Notes under the pieces: model-generated | Databases searched by the model: none | What the model was told of the DNA's origin: nothing | Seen by the model: only the letters and a program-made list of their open reading frames with translations | Shown: positions 8,703 to 18,240 of the stretch, one piece after another | Layout of the letters: each line of letters begins with the position of its first letter | Numbering within the stretch: the first letter of the stretch is position 1 | Made by a program: the position numbers and the translations under genes | Assembly (NCBI GenBank): GCA_017427685.1 | Contig: JAFRSH010000052.1 | Location: 229,377-293,376 of the forward strand | Reading direction: 5' to 3' | Length of the DNA stretch: 64,000 bases | Source: Lachnospiraceae bacterium | Lineage (GTDB): Bacteria; Bacillota; Clostridia; Lachnospirales; Lachnospiraceae

Positions 8703-9578
8703 ATGATCAAATCTAAAAAATCAAAAGTGGGAGACTGGGTATTCATTATTATATGTGCCTTTGTTACACTTATCTGCGTTGTACCGATGCTTAACCTTTT
8801 GGCAAGATCACTTTCCGGTACATCGTATCTGATCAAGCATGAGGTTTACCTTATCCCCAAGGGACTGAATTTTGATTCATATGCTACAGTCCTTTCGGAT
8901 TCCAAATACATTGTTTCGTTCTTCTGGACGGCAGGGCTTACGATTGTTTGCACATTCCTTTCGCTGTTTATGACAACGATCTGTGCGTATCCCCTGATCT
9001 ACCAGGAGCTTCGCGGACGAGGGATCATTAACATCCTTGTCACGATAACGATGTTCTTCAGTGCCGGTACGATCCCGAATTACCTGCTCATGAAGCAGCT
9101 CGGATTCCTCAATACACCGTTTGCGCTCATGATACCCAGTTGTCTTTCGGTATTTAACATGATCATCATGAGAAGCTTCTTCTACGGAATTCCCGATTCA
9201 CTTCGTGAATCCGCAGAGATTGACGGTGCGAGCCACATCAAGATCCTTTGGAAGATATACATTCCGCTTTCAAAGCCCGTGTTCGCAACACTTGCTCTTT
9301 TCTATGCTGTAGGTAGATGGAACGGTTACACCGATTCCCTTATGTATATCACCGTTGAACATTCGGAACTCTGGACACTTCAGCACCTGCTCTACAACAT
9401 TATGCAGGCTATCCAGAGCGTTGATACGGCGGCTCAGGAAGGCTTCTCGAAACCCGGCCTTTCCGAATCACTCAAATCCGCCATCGTTATGTTCTCGACG
9501 GTACCTATCCTGTGTATCTATCCCTGGTTGCAGAAGTACTTCATCCACGGTGTTACACTCGGTGCCGTTAAAGAATGA
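8703..9578 (+). CDS. ABC sugar permease, YtcP family
   Basis: Second membrane subunit of the importer, 291 residues and six predicted spans. The EAA loop is ESAEIDGASHIKILWKIYIP. The gene begins 28 bases after the first permease with GAGGAGAG just upstream of the ATG, so the two are co-transcribed. It should heterodimerise with the LplB-like subunit and take sugar from the lipoprotein encoded next. Confidence 0.92.
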   Translation: MIKSKKSKVGDWVFIIICAFVTLICVVPMLNLLARSLSGTSYLIKHEVYLIPKGLNFDSYATVLSDSKYIVSFFWTAGLTIVCTFLSLFMTTICAYPLIYQELRGRGIINILVTITMFFSAGTIPNYLLMKQLGFLNTPFALMIPSCLSVFNMIIMRSFFYGIPDSLRESAEIDGASHIKILWKIYIPLSKPVFATLALFYAVGRWNGYTDSLMYITVEHSELWTLQHLLYNIMQAIQSVDTAAQEGFSKPGLSESLKSAIVMFSTVPILCIYPWLQKYFIHGVTLGAVKE

Positions 9579-9657
9579 GTTACTACGGAATGATCGGTTT
9601 CTCACAGTGAGTTACCGTTAATTCATACAAAAAACTTTAAAAGGGAGGTCCCAAAAA

Positions 9658-11457
9658 GTGAAAAAGTTATTAGCAATGATCCTTGTCCTTTGTATGGTCC
9701 TTTCTCTTGCAGCTTGCGGAAGCAGCAACACAGAAGAGAAGACTCCTGACACAACTCAGGCTGAGACAGAGAAGCAGCCCGAGGCTAAGAAGGACGACAC
9801 AACAACACAGTCTTCCGGTTTAGGTGAAACACTTAAGCAGGCGGAAGAAGAGGAGAAAGTTGAAGAAGTTAAAGAAGTTGATGTTATCTCAGAGCTCACA
9901 GGCGGCGCTCTTGTTGATGGCAAGTTCCCCGAGACGGTTACTCTTAAAGTAGAGTGCTACGACCGTGACGGTGACACACCTGCCGGCGACAACATGTACA
10001 CAGATTACATCAAGAAGCAGGCACTCGAGAGATACAACATCGCTGTAGAGTACGTTCCTGTTCCCCGTTGGACAGAGGTTGACCAGCTCAACAACCTTCT
10101 TGCAGCACAGGAAGCTCCCGATGTTTGCTACACCTACGATTATGCTACAATCCAGGCATATACCGACATGGACGGTGTAAATGATCTCTCTCCTTATCTT
10201 ACAGAAGAGTTCAAGCCCCTGTTCGCTAACCTTTGGAACTGGCTTGGTTCTGCAGGACTCCTTGCTCATAGAGATCCCGACACAGGCGCTATCAACGCTA
10301 TCGAAGGTAAGCGTGCAGAGTTCTACCGCACCGCTACATTCATCCGTCAGGATTGGCTTGACAAGCTCGGCCTTGCAAAACCCACAACTCAGGATGAGTT
10401 CGAGGCTTGCCTTGTAGCATTCAGAGACAACGCTGAGACACTTCTCGGTGCTGATGCAAGCAAGATGGTTCCCCTTTCACTTTCAACAGATGCAGGTTGG
10501 AGAGCAAGCACTCTTATCGAGTCTTACCTTGATCCTAACATCACAGACAAAGAGCTCTACATCAACGGTTTTGATGAGAGACATTACACACAGAACGGAA
10601 CCAAGGACGCTATCAAGGTTCTCAACAAGTGGTACAACATGGACCTTATCTGGAAGGATTTCGCACTCTATGCTGAAGGCGATGCTACAGAAGGCGATAT
10701 GCAGAAGGCCGGCTATGTCGGAGCTATGATCTGCAACTACGATATTCCTTTCCGTGATGGTGAGAACAGCATCAACTACCAGCTTACACAGCTTGTAGGA
10801 CCCGAAGCTAAGTTTGTTGCTATCGACACATTCAAGGATAAGAACGGCGGATACACCAAGTACGCTTACACAACAACAGGTTCCGATCGTAAGATCTTCA
10901 TGCCTAAGACAAACACAAACGTACTTGCAGGCTTCCTGTTCCTTAACATGATCACCGATCCCGAGATCATCAACTACCTCCAGCTCGGTGAGGAAGGCAT
11001 CACATTCACTAAGAATGCTGACGGTTCCGTTAACACAATCGCTGCTGATGCTGATCACGTTGCAAACACGATCAACTCACAGTACAACATCGACTACACA
11101 ATGACATGTAACGGACTTCACCTCCTTGATGAGGACGCTACTATCAAGTCGAAGGCTCTTTCCTACGCTAACGTAGATCCCGCTGATGTTGCTGAAGCAA
11201 TGAGAGTTTCCTCTAACGATGCTAAGTTCGCACCCGTTGTTAACGTTGGTGTTATCGAGGCTGAGTCCGGACTTGGAAACACACTTTCAGACCTTCGTAA
11301 CTCCGGTTACTGCAAGTCTATCGTTGCTTCCGAAGCAGACTTTGATTCGGTTTGGGACAGCTGCATGAACGAGTACCTTGCTGCAGGCGGACAGGCTATC
11401 ATGGATGAGCGTGCTGAGGCATGGCAGAGAGTACTTGGCGACAAGACCATGTATTGA
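9658..11457 (+). CDS. Extracellular solute-binding lipoprotein of the sugar importer
   Basis: 599 residues. The signal peptide ends in the lipobox LAAC at residues 17-20, so the protein is anchored to the outer face of the membrane. A Thr/Glu/Lys-rich linker follows up to about residue 75, then a type-1 periplasmic-binding fold as in LipO/AlgQ-like proteins. The start is a GTG at 9658 with GGGAGG upstream. Codon choice is strongly restricted (ACA, GCT, AAG, TAC, CTT) compared with the permeases, which points to high expression as usual for the binding protein. The substrate is inferred from GH67 to be acidic xylo-oligosaccharides. Confidence 0.92.
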   Translation: MKKLLAMILVLCMVLSLAACGSSNTEEKTPDTTQAETEKQPEAKKDDTTTQSSGLGETLKQAEEEEKVEEVKEVDVISELTGGALVDGKFPETVTLKVECYDRDGDTPAGDNMYTDYIKKQALERYNIAVEYVPVPRWTEVDQLNNLLAAQEAPDVCYTYDYATIQAYTDMDGVNDLSPYLTEEFKPLFANLWNWLGSAGLLAHRDPDTGAINAIEGKRAEFYRTATFIRQDWLDKLGLAKPTTQDEFEACLVAFRDNAETLLGADASKMVPLSLSTDAGWRASTLIESYLDPNITDKELYINGFDERHYTQNGTKDAIKVLNKWYNMDLIWKDFALYAEGDATEGDMQKAGYVGAMICNYDIPFRDGENSINYQLTQLVGPEAKFVAIDTFKDKNGGYTKYAYTTTGSDRKIFMPKTNTNVLAGFLFLNMITDPEIINYLQLGEEGITFTKNADGSVNTIAADADHVANTINSQYNIDYTMTCNGLHLLDEDATIKSKALSYANVDPADVAEAMRVSSNDAKFAPVVNVGVIEAESGLGNTLSDLRNSGYCKSIVASEADFDSVWDSCMNEYLAAGGQAIMDERAEAWQRVLGDKTMY

Positions 11458-11494
11458 TAATCTTACTGCTACAGTTTTTCATAGTACCAAACTC

Positions 11495-11537
11495 AGGAAG
11501 GATTACGTCGCTGCGTAATCCTTCCTGCTTTATAAAC
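11495..11537 (+). terminator. Terminator of the aldouronate importer operon
   Basis: Perfect 13-pair hairpin AGGAAGGATTACG / CGTAATCCTTCCT (11495-11507 with 11514-11526), loop TCGCTG. It is followed by GCTTTATAAA, which is only weakly T-rich. Confidence 0.75.
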
Positions 11538-11682
11538 TATAAGCGGAGGACAATAACCTCATTCGTTTTCAGAATCTAATTAAACCATTAATTCATTTAT
11601 CATATATTCAGAACAATAGTTGTATTAATTTTCATTCATCTTGACTTTATGTTACCTAACACTTTTAACCGTATACATTGTG

Positions 11683-11833
11683 AATAGGCTCGTACGTGCC
11701 CATATAACACTTCCGGACAAATCCGCAACGTCGGTACTTAGCAACCGTTTTTGGGTTGCTTAGTACCGCTACGTGAGGACTTAGCGAGAGCGTGTCCGGA
11801 AGTATTATATGTGGCAGTACGAGCCGTATTTGG
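11683..11833 (+). repeat. Bulged long-hairpin element, copy 1 (139 bp plus flanks)
   Basis: Left arm 11687-11719 and right arm 11793-11825 are imperfect inverted repeats. The outer stem GGCTCGTAC pairs with GTACGAGCC. Next come a lone G (11696), TGCC pairing with GGCA, a lone T (11812) on the right, and a 19-base inner stem with one mismatch. Inside sits a 14-pair hairpin (11733-11746 with 11754-11767, one mismatch, loop GTTTTTG). The element is preceded by AATA and followed by GTATTTGG. It lies in the 500-bp gap before nifJ. See copies 2a, 2b and 3 for the shared architecture. Whether it acts as RNA or DNA is unknown. Confidence 0.8.
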
Positions 11834-11879
11834 ATATATAACGCACTTTAAACTTATGCTTTATATGACTTGTAATCGC

Positions 11880-11908
11880 TTTACATTAGAGCATCCCTGT
11901 GATAAAAT
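11880..11908 (+). promoter_or_regulatory. Sigma-A-type promoter of nifJ
   Basis: TTTACA (11880-11885), a 17-base spacer and TAAAAT (11903-11908), about 50 bases before the nifJ start. A good AGGAGG lies at 11948-11953. Confidence 0.75.
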
Positions 11909-11958
11909 CAATCCAAATGGGTTTTAAATAGATTTCCCAGAAAATTAGGAGGTTATAT

Positions 11959-14900
11959 ATGTCCAGAGCTAAACAATCCATGGATGGAAATACAGCTGCA
12001 GCTCATGTCGCATACGCATTTACCGATGTAGCAGCTATATATCCCATCACACCTTCGAGCCCCATGGCAGACAGTGTTGACCAGTGGTCGGCTTCGAAGC
12101 AGAAGAACATCTTCGGTAACCAGGTTAAGGTTGTCGAGATGCAGTCAGAGGCAGGTGCTGCAGGTGCAGTTCACGGTTCACTCGCTGCAGGTGCTATCAC
12201 CACAACATTTACAGCTTCTCAGGGATTACTTCTTATGATCCCTAACATGTACAAGATCGCTGCCGAGCAGCTTCCCTGCGTATTTGATGTTTCGGCACGT
12301 ACAGTTGCTACCCAGTCTCTTAACATCTTCGGTGATCACAGTGATGTTTATGCTTGCCGTCAGACAGGTTTCGCTATGCTTGCCGAGACAAATCCTCAGG
12401 AAGTTATGGACTTAAGCCCTGTTGCTCATCTTGCAGCTATCTCGGGCAAGGTTCCTTTTCTTAACTTCTTTGATGGTTTCCGTACATCTCACGAGATTCA
12501 GAAGATCGAGAAGTGGGACTACGAAGATCTCAAGGAAATGTGCGATATGGATGCAGTTAAGGCATTCAGAGAGCATGCGCTCAATCCTGAGAAGCCTGCT
12601 ATGCGTGGTTCTCATGAGAACGGCGACGTATTCTTCCAGCACAGAGAGGCTTGCAACACCGTTTACGATGAACTCCCCGCAGTTGTTGAGAAGTACATGA
12701 AGAAGATCAACGACAAGCTCGGAACGGATTATGACCTCTTTAACTACTACGGAGCAAAGGATGCTGACCGCGTGATCATCGCTATGGGTTCCATCTGTGA
12801 TGTTTGCGAGGAAGTTATCGATTACCTTACAGCTAAGGGTGAGAAGGTCGGCCTCGTTAAGGTTCGTCTTTACAGACCTTTCGTTTCCGCTAAGCTCATC
12901 GCAGCTATCCCTGCTACAGCCAAGAAGATCGCTGTACTTGACAGAACAAAAGAGCCCGGTTCACTCGGCGAGCCTCTTTACCTTGATGTTGCAGCTGCTC
13001 TTCGTGAGGCAGGCAAGAACGACATCATCCTTACAGGCGGTCGTTACGGACTCGGTTCGAAGGATACTCCTCCTTCGTCTGTATTTGCTATTTACAAAGA
13101 GCTTGAGAAGAGCACTCCCAAGGCTCGTTTCACGATCGGTATCGTTGATGATGTAACCGGTCTTTCACTTCCCGAAGTTAAGCCCGCACCTATCACATCA
13201 GCTGCTGGTACAGTTGAGTGTAAGTTCTGGGGTATCGGTGGTGACGGTACAGTCGGAGCCAACAAGGATTCGACAAAGATCATCGGCGACCACACCGACA
13301 AATATATCCAGGCATACTTCCAGTATGACTCCAAGAAGACAGGCGGTATCACCATTTCTCACCTCAGATTCGGTGACAAGCCTATCAAGAGCCCTTACTA
13401 CATCAACCAGGCAGATCTCGTTGCATGTCATCAGCAGTCCTACATCATCAAAGGCTACAAGATGGTTCAGGATGTTAAGCCCGGCGGAATCTTCCTTATC
13501 AACTGCCAGTGGAGTGATGAGGAACTCAGCCAGCACCTCAATGCAGAGGCTAAGAAGTACATCGCTGCCAACAACATCAAGGTCTACACAGTAGACGCAG
13601 TTGATATCGCAGGCAAGATCGGTCTCGGAAAGCGTACATCAACCGTTCTTCAGTCAGCATTCTTCACACTTGCTAAGGTTCTTCCCGCAGACGAAGCAAT
13701 CGCTTACATGAAGGAGAAGGTTGTTGCTAAGTTCTCCAAGAAGGGTCAGGAAGTCGTTGACATGAACTGCAAGGCTATCGATGCAGGTAAGGACGCACTT
13801 CACCTTGTAACAATTCCTGCTGATTGGGCTAACCCCGCAGCTGATCCCGCACCCAAGAAGCTTACCGGTCGTCCCGAGACAGTAGCAATGGTAGAGAAGC
13901 TCATGAACCCCATCGCTCTTATGGACGGCGACAGCCTCCCTGTTTCTGCATTCAAGGATATCGCAGACGGTCAGTTCGAGATCGGTGCAGCAGCATACGA
14001 GAAGCGTGGAACAGCAGTTATGGTTCCCGAGTGGGATCCCGAGAAGTGTATCCAGTGTAACAACTGTGCATTTGTCTGCTCACATGCTACGATCCGTCCT
14101 TACATGCTTTCAGAGGATGAGGTTAAGGCAGCTCCTTCGCAGATCAAGCTTGCTGATACAAAGCCTAAGGCTTCACAGTACAAGTTCACAATGAGCATTT
14201 CGCCCCTCGATTGTATGGGTTGCGGCGAGTGCGTAACAGTTTGTCCCGACAAGGTACAGGCTATCAAGATGGTTCCTCAGGAGACACAGAGCGAGCAGCA
14301 GCCTGTATTTGATTATCTCGTTGCTAACGTTGGCCGCAAGGCTGAGGCTCCTGCAGAGAACACAGTTAAGGGCTCGCAGTTCAATCAGCCCCTCCTTGAG
14401 TTCTCGGGCTCATGCGCAGGCTGTGCAGAGACAAGCTATGCAAGACTCATCACTCAGCTCTTCGGCGAGCAGATGTACATCTCGAACGCAACAGGTTGTT
14501 CATCAATCTGGGGTGGTCCCGCAGCTACATCGCCCTTCACAGTTAACAAGGATTCGCTTCGCGGACCCGCTTGGGCTAACTCCCTCTTCGAGGACAACGC
14601 AGAGCACGGCTTCGGTATGTACCTCGGCCAGAAGGTTCTTCGTGACCAGGCTATCGCTAAGCTCGATGAGATCGCAGCTTCCGATAAGGCTTCCGCAGAG
14701 CTTAAGGGCGCTATCGCTAAGTTCCTTGAGACCAAGGACAGCACAAAGGAGAATCCCGCAGCAGCAGCTGCTCTTGTAGCAGAGCTTGAGAAGGCTGCAG
14801 CAGCAGGTTGCGACGCAAGCAAGGCTGTACTTGAGAAGAAGCAGTACTTAAGCAAGAAGTCCGTTTGGATCCTCGGTGGTGACGGATGGGCATACGATAT

Positions 14901-15510
14901 CGGATTCGGTGGTCTCGATCACGTACTTGCATCCGGTGAGAATGTCAACGTCATGGTATTCGATACAGAGATGTACTCCAACACCGGTGGACAGGCTTCC
15001 AAGGCTTCCAATATCGGTGAGGTTTGCCAGTTCGCTGCAGCAGGTAAGGAGATCGGCAAGAAGTCTCTCGCTGAGATCGCTATGAGCTACGGTTACGTTT
15101 ATGTAGCACAGATCGCACTCGGTGCTAACCCTGCTCAGGCTGTTAAGGTTCTTACAGAGGCTGAGGCTTACAACGGACCTTCACTTATCATCGGTTACGC
15201 TCCTTGCGAGCTTCACGGTGTTAAGGGCGGCATGAACCACTGCCAGGATGAGATGAAGAAGGCTGTAGCTGCAGGCTACTGGAACCTCTTCTCATACAAC
15301 CCCGCTCTTAAGGCTGAGGGCAAGAATCCCTTCACCCTTACCTCTAAGGACGGCGACGGAACATATCAGGACTTCCTTAACAATGAGACACGTTACACAT
15401 CACTTAAGGTTAAGTTCCCTGAGAGAGCAGAGAAGCTCTTCAGTGAGTCCGAGAAGGCTGCTAAGGCTCGTTACGAGCACTTACAGAGACTTGTTGAACT
15501 CTACAAATAA
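11959..15510 (+). CDS. nifJ: Pyruvate:ferredoxin (flavodoxin) oxidoreductase
   Basis: Cytosolic single-chain enzyme of 1183 residues that oxidises pyruvate with CoA to acetyl-CoA and CO2 and reduces ferredoxin, the central step of clostridial fermentation. Domains in order: pyrimidine-binding domain (AYAFTDVAAIYPITPSSPMA), domain II, gamma domain, EKR region, two 4Fe-4S clusters (CIQCNNCAFVC and CMGCGECVTVCP), and the TPP domain with CSGSCAGCAE-type cysteines and GDGWAYDIGFGG followed by the N in MYSNTGGQAS. All cluster cysteines are present. Codon use is highly biased as expected for an abundant enzyme. It stands alone between a strong promoter and a GC-rich hairpin. Confidence 0.97.
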   Translation: MSRAKQSMDGNTAAAHVAYAFTDVAAIYPITPSSPMADSVDQWSASKQKNIFGNQVKVVEMQSEAGAAGAVHGSLAAGAITTTFTASQGLLLMIPNMYKIAAEQLPCVFDVSARTVATQSLNIFGDHSDVYACRQTGFAMLAETNPQEVMDLSPVAHLAAISGKVPFLNFFDGFRTSHEIQKIEKWDYEDLKEMCDMDAVKAFREHALNPEKPAMRGSHENGDVFFQHREACNTVYDELPAVVEKYMKKINDKLGTDYDLFNYYGAKDADRVIIAMGSICDVCEEVIDYLTAKGEKVGLVKVRLYRPFVSAKLIAAIPATAKKIAVLDRTKEPGSLGEPLYLDVAAALREAGKNDIILTGGRYGLGSKDTPPSSVFAIYKELEKSTPKARFTIGIVDDVTGLSLPEVKPAPITSAAGTVECKFWGIGGDGTVGANKDSTKIIGDHTDKYIQAYFQYDSKKTGGITISHLRFGDKPIKSPYYINQADLVACHQQSYIIKGYKMVQDVKPGGIFLINCQWSDEELSQHLNAEAKKYIAANNIKVYTVDAVDIAGKIGLGKRTSTVLQSAFFTLAKVLPADEAIAYMKEKVVAKFSKKGQEVVDMNCKAIDAGKDALHLVTIPADWANPAADPAPKKLTGRPETVAMVEKLMNPIALMDGDSLPVSAFKDIADGQFEIGAAAYEKRGTAVMVPEWDPEKCIQCNNCAFVCSHATIRPYMLSEDEVKAAPSQIKLADTKPKASQYKFTMSISPLDCMGCGECVTVCPDKVQAIKMVPQETQSEQQPVFDYLVANVGRKAEAPAENTVKGSQFNQPLLEFSGSCAGCAETSYARLITQLFGEQMYISNATGCSSIWGGPAATSPFTVNKDSLRGPAWANSLFEDNAEHGFGMYLGQKVLRDQAIAKLDEIAASDKASAELKGAIAKFLETKDSTKENPAAAAALVAELEKAAAAGCDASKAVLEKKQYLSKKSVWILGGDGWAYDIGFGGLDHVLASGENVNVMVFDTEMYSNTGGQASKASNIGEVCQFAAAGKEIGKKSLAEIAMSYGYVYVAQIALGANPAQAVKVLTEAEAYNGPSLIIGYAPCELHGVKGGMNHCQDEMKKAVAAGYWNLFSYNPALKAEGKNPFTLTSKDGDGTYQDFLNNETRYTSLKVKFPERAEKLFSESEKAAKARYEHLQRLVELYK

Positions 15511-15542
15511 TTCGTTGATAATTCAGTGAATATGGTACTTGT

Positions 15543-15569
15543 CCCCGGGAGGCTAATAACCGCCCGGGG
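15543..15569 (+). terminator. Possible terminator after nifJ
   Basis: CCCCGGG (15543) pairs with CCCGGGG (15563). It lacks a proper T-run, so termination here would be weak or factor-dependent. Confidence 0.4.
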
Positions 15570-15665
15570 ATATGGTATTGTTGCTCTACAATGTTTTAAG
15601 AGCAATATCATGGGCAGTTCTTTTCCCTTGTCGATTTAAAAAAGTCAGGAAGCGAAGAGAGATAT

Positions 15666-17387
15666 ATGGCAGATATTACTTGCAAGAATTGCGGAACAGT
15701 CATCAACATAATGAAAGCACAGAAGGGCGTGGTCATCTGTCCGAACTGCGAGATCGAGAACGATTGCAGCGAACAGATCTATGAGCATGCGTCCTCACTT
15801 ATGGCTTCTGCCGGCAACGAGGTTTCATACAAAGCTGCGGCTGAGGCTTTTTCTCGTATTGAGGGCTACAAAGATGCCGACATTTATCGTGACAATTGTC
15901 TCGAGCAGGCATCTGTATGCTTTAAGGATGCTACATTCCTTCGTGCCAAGACCGAAATGATGAAAGGCGATCGTGCGGGTTTGTCTTTTGCATGTCATCT
16001 GCTTGAATCCATCAGCGGTTGGAAGGATGCCGACGAACAGCTCGGTATCTGCAAGATGAGACTTGAAGCACTTGCCGGTAAAGGTCATGACGGATCGGCC
16101 GACAATATCTACAGTCCCACAAACAAAGGCTTCATTAAGAAAGACAGAAGATCGGGAGACGGTATCCATACCAGAGTCAAGAATTCATCGGACAATCCCG
16201 CTCCCGCAGAGTCTGATGTATCACAGACTCCGGTCGATATAAAAGAAAAGCCTTCCAAGAAAAAGAAGAAGGCTGCTAAACCGGTTACATCAAAGAACAA
16301 AAAACTGAATACGATAATAATCGCTTCGTGTATCGGTCTGGCTTTGGTCGGAGCACTTGTTGCCGTGTATTTTATGGTCATCACTCCCATGCTCAGATAT
16401 GATGATGCCATGGAACTCATTAATAACGGTAACTACGCCGACGGTTACGCAATCCTCACCGAACTCGGGCGTGACGAAGAGATAAATGATAACAAGAGAC
16501 AGAGAGCACAGGCTCATCTTGAAAAAGAAGAGTTTGATAACGCTTATGTGCTTCTCGGTGAAGTAGGCGACTTCGAGAAAGCAAATAAGAGCATTCTCGA
16601 AAGAGTTTCCGCACTTGTTGCGGAAGAGAAGCATTCTGAAGCTGTAGCGCTTGTCGGTAAATATTCCTTCGAAGGTTTTGACGACTTGAGACTCGAGAAA
16701 GCCACTTCTCTTATCAGCGACGGAGATTACGACGAAGCTTATATCCTTTTGTCCGGATCAGATTCACCCGCATTTAAGGAAAAGCGCAATTATATCAAGA
16801 ACGTATCCCCGACACTCAGATTCCTCAACAAGAAGAAGGGTGATATCGTAACATTCGGTGAGCTTGATATCGACGGCAATACCGAGAACGGTTCGGAAGC
16901 CCTTGAATGGAAGATCATTGATGAGGACAATAGTTCTTATCTTGTCCTTTGCGAGAGCTTTATCGATGCACTTGCTTTTGACGGTGCAGCTGTCGGAGCT
17001 ACATGGACCAGATCCCTTATCAGAAAGGTTATCAACCTTTCGTACTTCGAGAGAGCATTCTCAGCCAAGGAGAAGGAAGTTATCATCGAGAAGAACGTTG
17101 CCGCTGATCCGAATCCCTCTTACGAGACAGATCCCGGAACTGACAGTACCAGCCTGTTCTTTATCCTGAGCTGTAATGAAGTGAACAGATTGCTTCCGGA
17201 TCAGAATTCGAGGAAAGTCGTGAACGCAAGCTCTGAGCTTGCAACACGTAATTGGTGGTTGCGTACACCCGGTGCGCAGAACGGCAATATCACATTTGTT
17301 GACGAGGAAGGGAAGATCAACCTCGAAGGCGCTCCCGCTAATTTGATCTTCAACGTAAGACCTGCAATGTGGGTCAAAAAGATTTAA
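15666..17387 (+). CDS. Zinc-ribbon membrane protein with C-terminal DUF6273 domain
   Basis: 573 residues, function unknown. The N-terminus is a zinc ribbon (CKNCGT and CPNCEIE, residues 6-30). Helical TPR-like stretches follow to about residue 150, then a Ser/Lys-rich linker (180-215), one membrane span (about 218-240), a second set of TPR-like repeats (about 248-370: YDDAMELINNGNYADGYAIL and similar) and a DUF6273-type C-terminus (GDIVTFGELDIDG, WKIIDED, WWLRTPG, NVRPAMWV). DUF6273 is common in clostridial surface proteins. The start has a GAAGAGAGA site. The histidine phosphatase starts 16 bases downstream, so the two are probably co-transcribed. Confidence 0.75.
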   Translation: MADITCKNCGTVINIMKAQKGVVICPNCEIENDCSEQIYEHASSLMASAGNEVSYKAAAEAFSRIEGYKDADIYRDNCLEQASVCFKDATFLRAKTEMMKGDRAGLSFACHLLESISGWKDADEQLGICKMRLEALAGKGHDGSADNIYSPTNKGFIKKDRRSGDGIHTRVKNSSDNPAPAESDVSQTPVDIKEKPSKKKKKAAKPVTSKNKKLNTIIIASCIGLALVGALVAVYFMVITPMLRYDDAMELINNGNYADGYAILTELGRDEEINDNKRQRAQAHLEKEEFDNAYVLLGEVGDFEKANKSILERVSALVAEEKHSEAVALVGKYSFEGFDDLRLEKATSLISDGDYDEAYILLSGSDSPAFKEKRNYIKNVSPTLRFLNKKKGDIVTFGELDIDGNTENGSEALEWKIIDEDNSSYLVLCESFIDALAFDGAAVGATWTRSLIRKVINLSYFERAFSAKEKEVIIEKNVAADPNPSYETDPGTDSTSLFFILSCNEVNRLLPDQNSRKVVNASSELATRNWWLRTPGAQNGNITFVDEEGKINLEGAPANLIFNVRPAMWVKKI

Positions 17388-17403
17388 GAAATGAGCAGTA
17401 TTT

Positions 17404-18015
17404 ATGATCGGAATAATGAGACACGGTAAGACCGACTGGAACATCGTACACAAGATCCAGGGTCGTACCGATATACCCCTTAACGAAGAAGGAATAAATT
17501 CCGCAAGGGAAGCACGTGACAATGTTCTTGCCTGCAATTTTGACATCTGCTATGTTTCACCCCTTATCAGAGCGAGACAGACAGCACAGATCGTAACGGA
17601 AGGCTCCGGAATCGAATGCGTGGTCGATGACAGACTAAAGGAACTCGGATTTGGTGATTACGAAGGAATGGAAGGTGTCTACGGCAAGCCGGATCACCCT
17701 CTTTACAAGTTCTTCTTCGATACGGAGCACTACGAAGCAACCGGCGGAGCCGAATCTATCGAATGTCTGATGAAGCGCGTAGAAAGCTTCTGTGACGACG
17801 TATTAAACGAATTGATGGAAGAGGGGAAGAACGTACTGATCGTAGCGCATGGGGCGCTAAACGCAGCGCTGATAACGTTTCTGATGAAGAATCCGATCAA
17901 GGATTTCTGGGCATACGGACAGTCGAATTGCAGTATCTTTAAGTACTATCCTGAAGATATGCAAAGAACTATGACAGATAATACAGCTACGTATATCAGA
18001 AAAAAAGAGGCATAA
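17404..18015 (+). CDS. Histidine phosphatase family protein (phosphoglycerate-mutase-like)
   Basis: 203 residues. The catalytic RHG is at residues 6-8 (IMRHGKTDWN), a second arginine is in PLIRARQTA, and the second histidine is in VAHGALNAA. This is the standard branch-1 arrangement of phosphatases such as CobC/GpmB-like enzymes. The substrate cannot be told from sequence, and no cobalamin gene is nearby. The ribosome-binding site is weak, which fits translation coupled to the upstream DUF6273 gene. Confidence 0.85.
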   Translation: MIGIMRHGKTDWNIVHKIQGRTDIPLNEEGINSAREARDNVLACNFDICYVSPLIRARQTAQIVTEGSGIECVVDDRLKELGFGDYEGMEGVYGKPDHPLYKFFFDTEHYEATGGAESIECLMKRVESFCDDVLNELMEEGKNVLIVAHGALNAALITFLMKNPIKDFWAYGQSNCSIFKYYPEDMQRTMTDNTATYIRKKEA

Positions 18016-18039
18016 TTCTATCAGGAGTACATTAATACA

Positions 18040-18138
18040 CATTGGTACATACGGATCCTCCTGTCACGTATGTCTTTCCAAAAACCGCTTACGCGTTTAT
18101 TGTTTTTGGAAAGATATACGGACGCGGAGGATCCTATG
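18040..18138 (-). repeat. Bulged long-hairpin element, copy 2a (82 bp plus flanks), minus orientation
   Basis: Arms 18053-18085 and 18102-18134. Read on the minus strand: outer stem GGATCCTCC, lone G, CGTC opposite GACA with a lone T, then a 19-base stem ending in CCAAAAAC-type sequence. The loop contains AACGC-GTAA-GCG, a three-pair mini-hairpin with a GNRA-type loop. In this orientation it is preceded by CATA and followed by GTATGTACC. It shares the architecture of copies 1, 2b and 3 although its stem sequences are unrelated to most of them. Confidence 0.8.
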
Positions 18139-18140
18139 AG

Positions 18141-18236
18141 ATAGGGGTTCCGCGCCAGCCTATTACTCCAAAAACAATTAACGCGTTTTAACGCGGTTTT
18201 TGGGGTAATACGGCTAGGCAGGAACCCCGTATTTGG
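18141..18236 (+). repeat. Bulged long-hairpin element, copy 2b (85 bp plus flanks)
   Basis: Arms 18144-18175 and 18196-18228. Outer stem GGGGTTCC / GGAACCCC, then the left block GCGCC opposite AGGCA on the right, then an inner stem of about 19 bases ending in CCAAAAAC / GTTTTTGG. The loop is AT-rich with two CGCG blocks. It is preceded by ATA and followed by GTATTTGG. It lies head to head with copy 2a, two bases apart. Confidence 0.8.
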
Positions 18237-18240
18237 AATT

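Noticed and set aside
11687..11825. Hairpin elements as integron attC sites
   Set aside because: The unpaired positions are attC-like, but the conserved GTTRRRY/RYYYAAC ends are missing, there are no gene cassettes and no integrase is seen.
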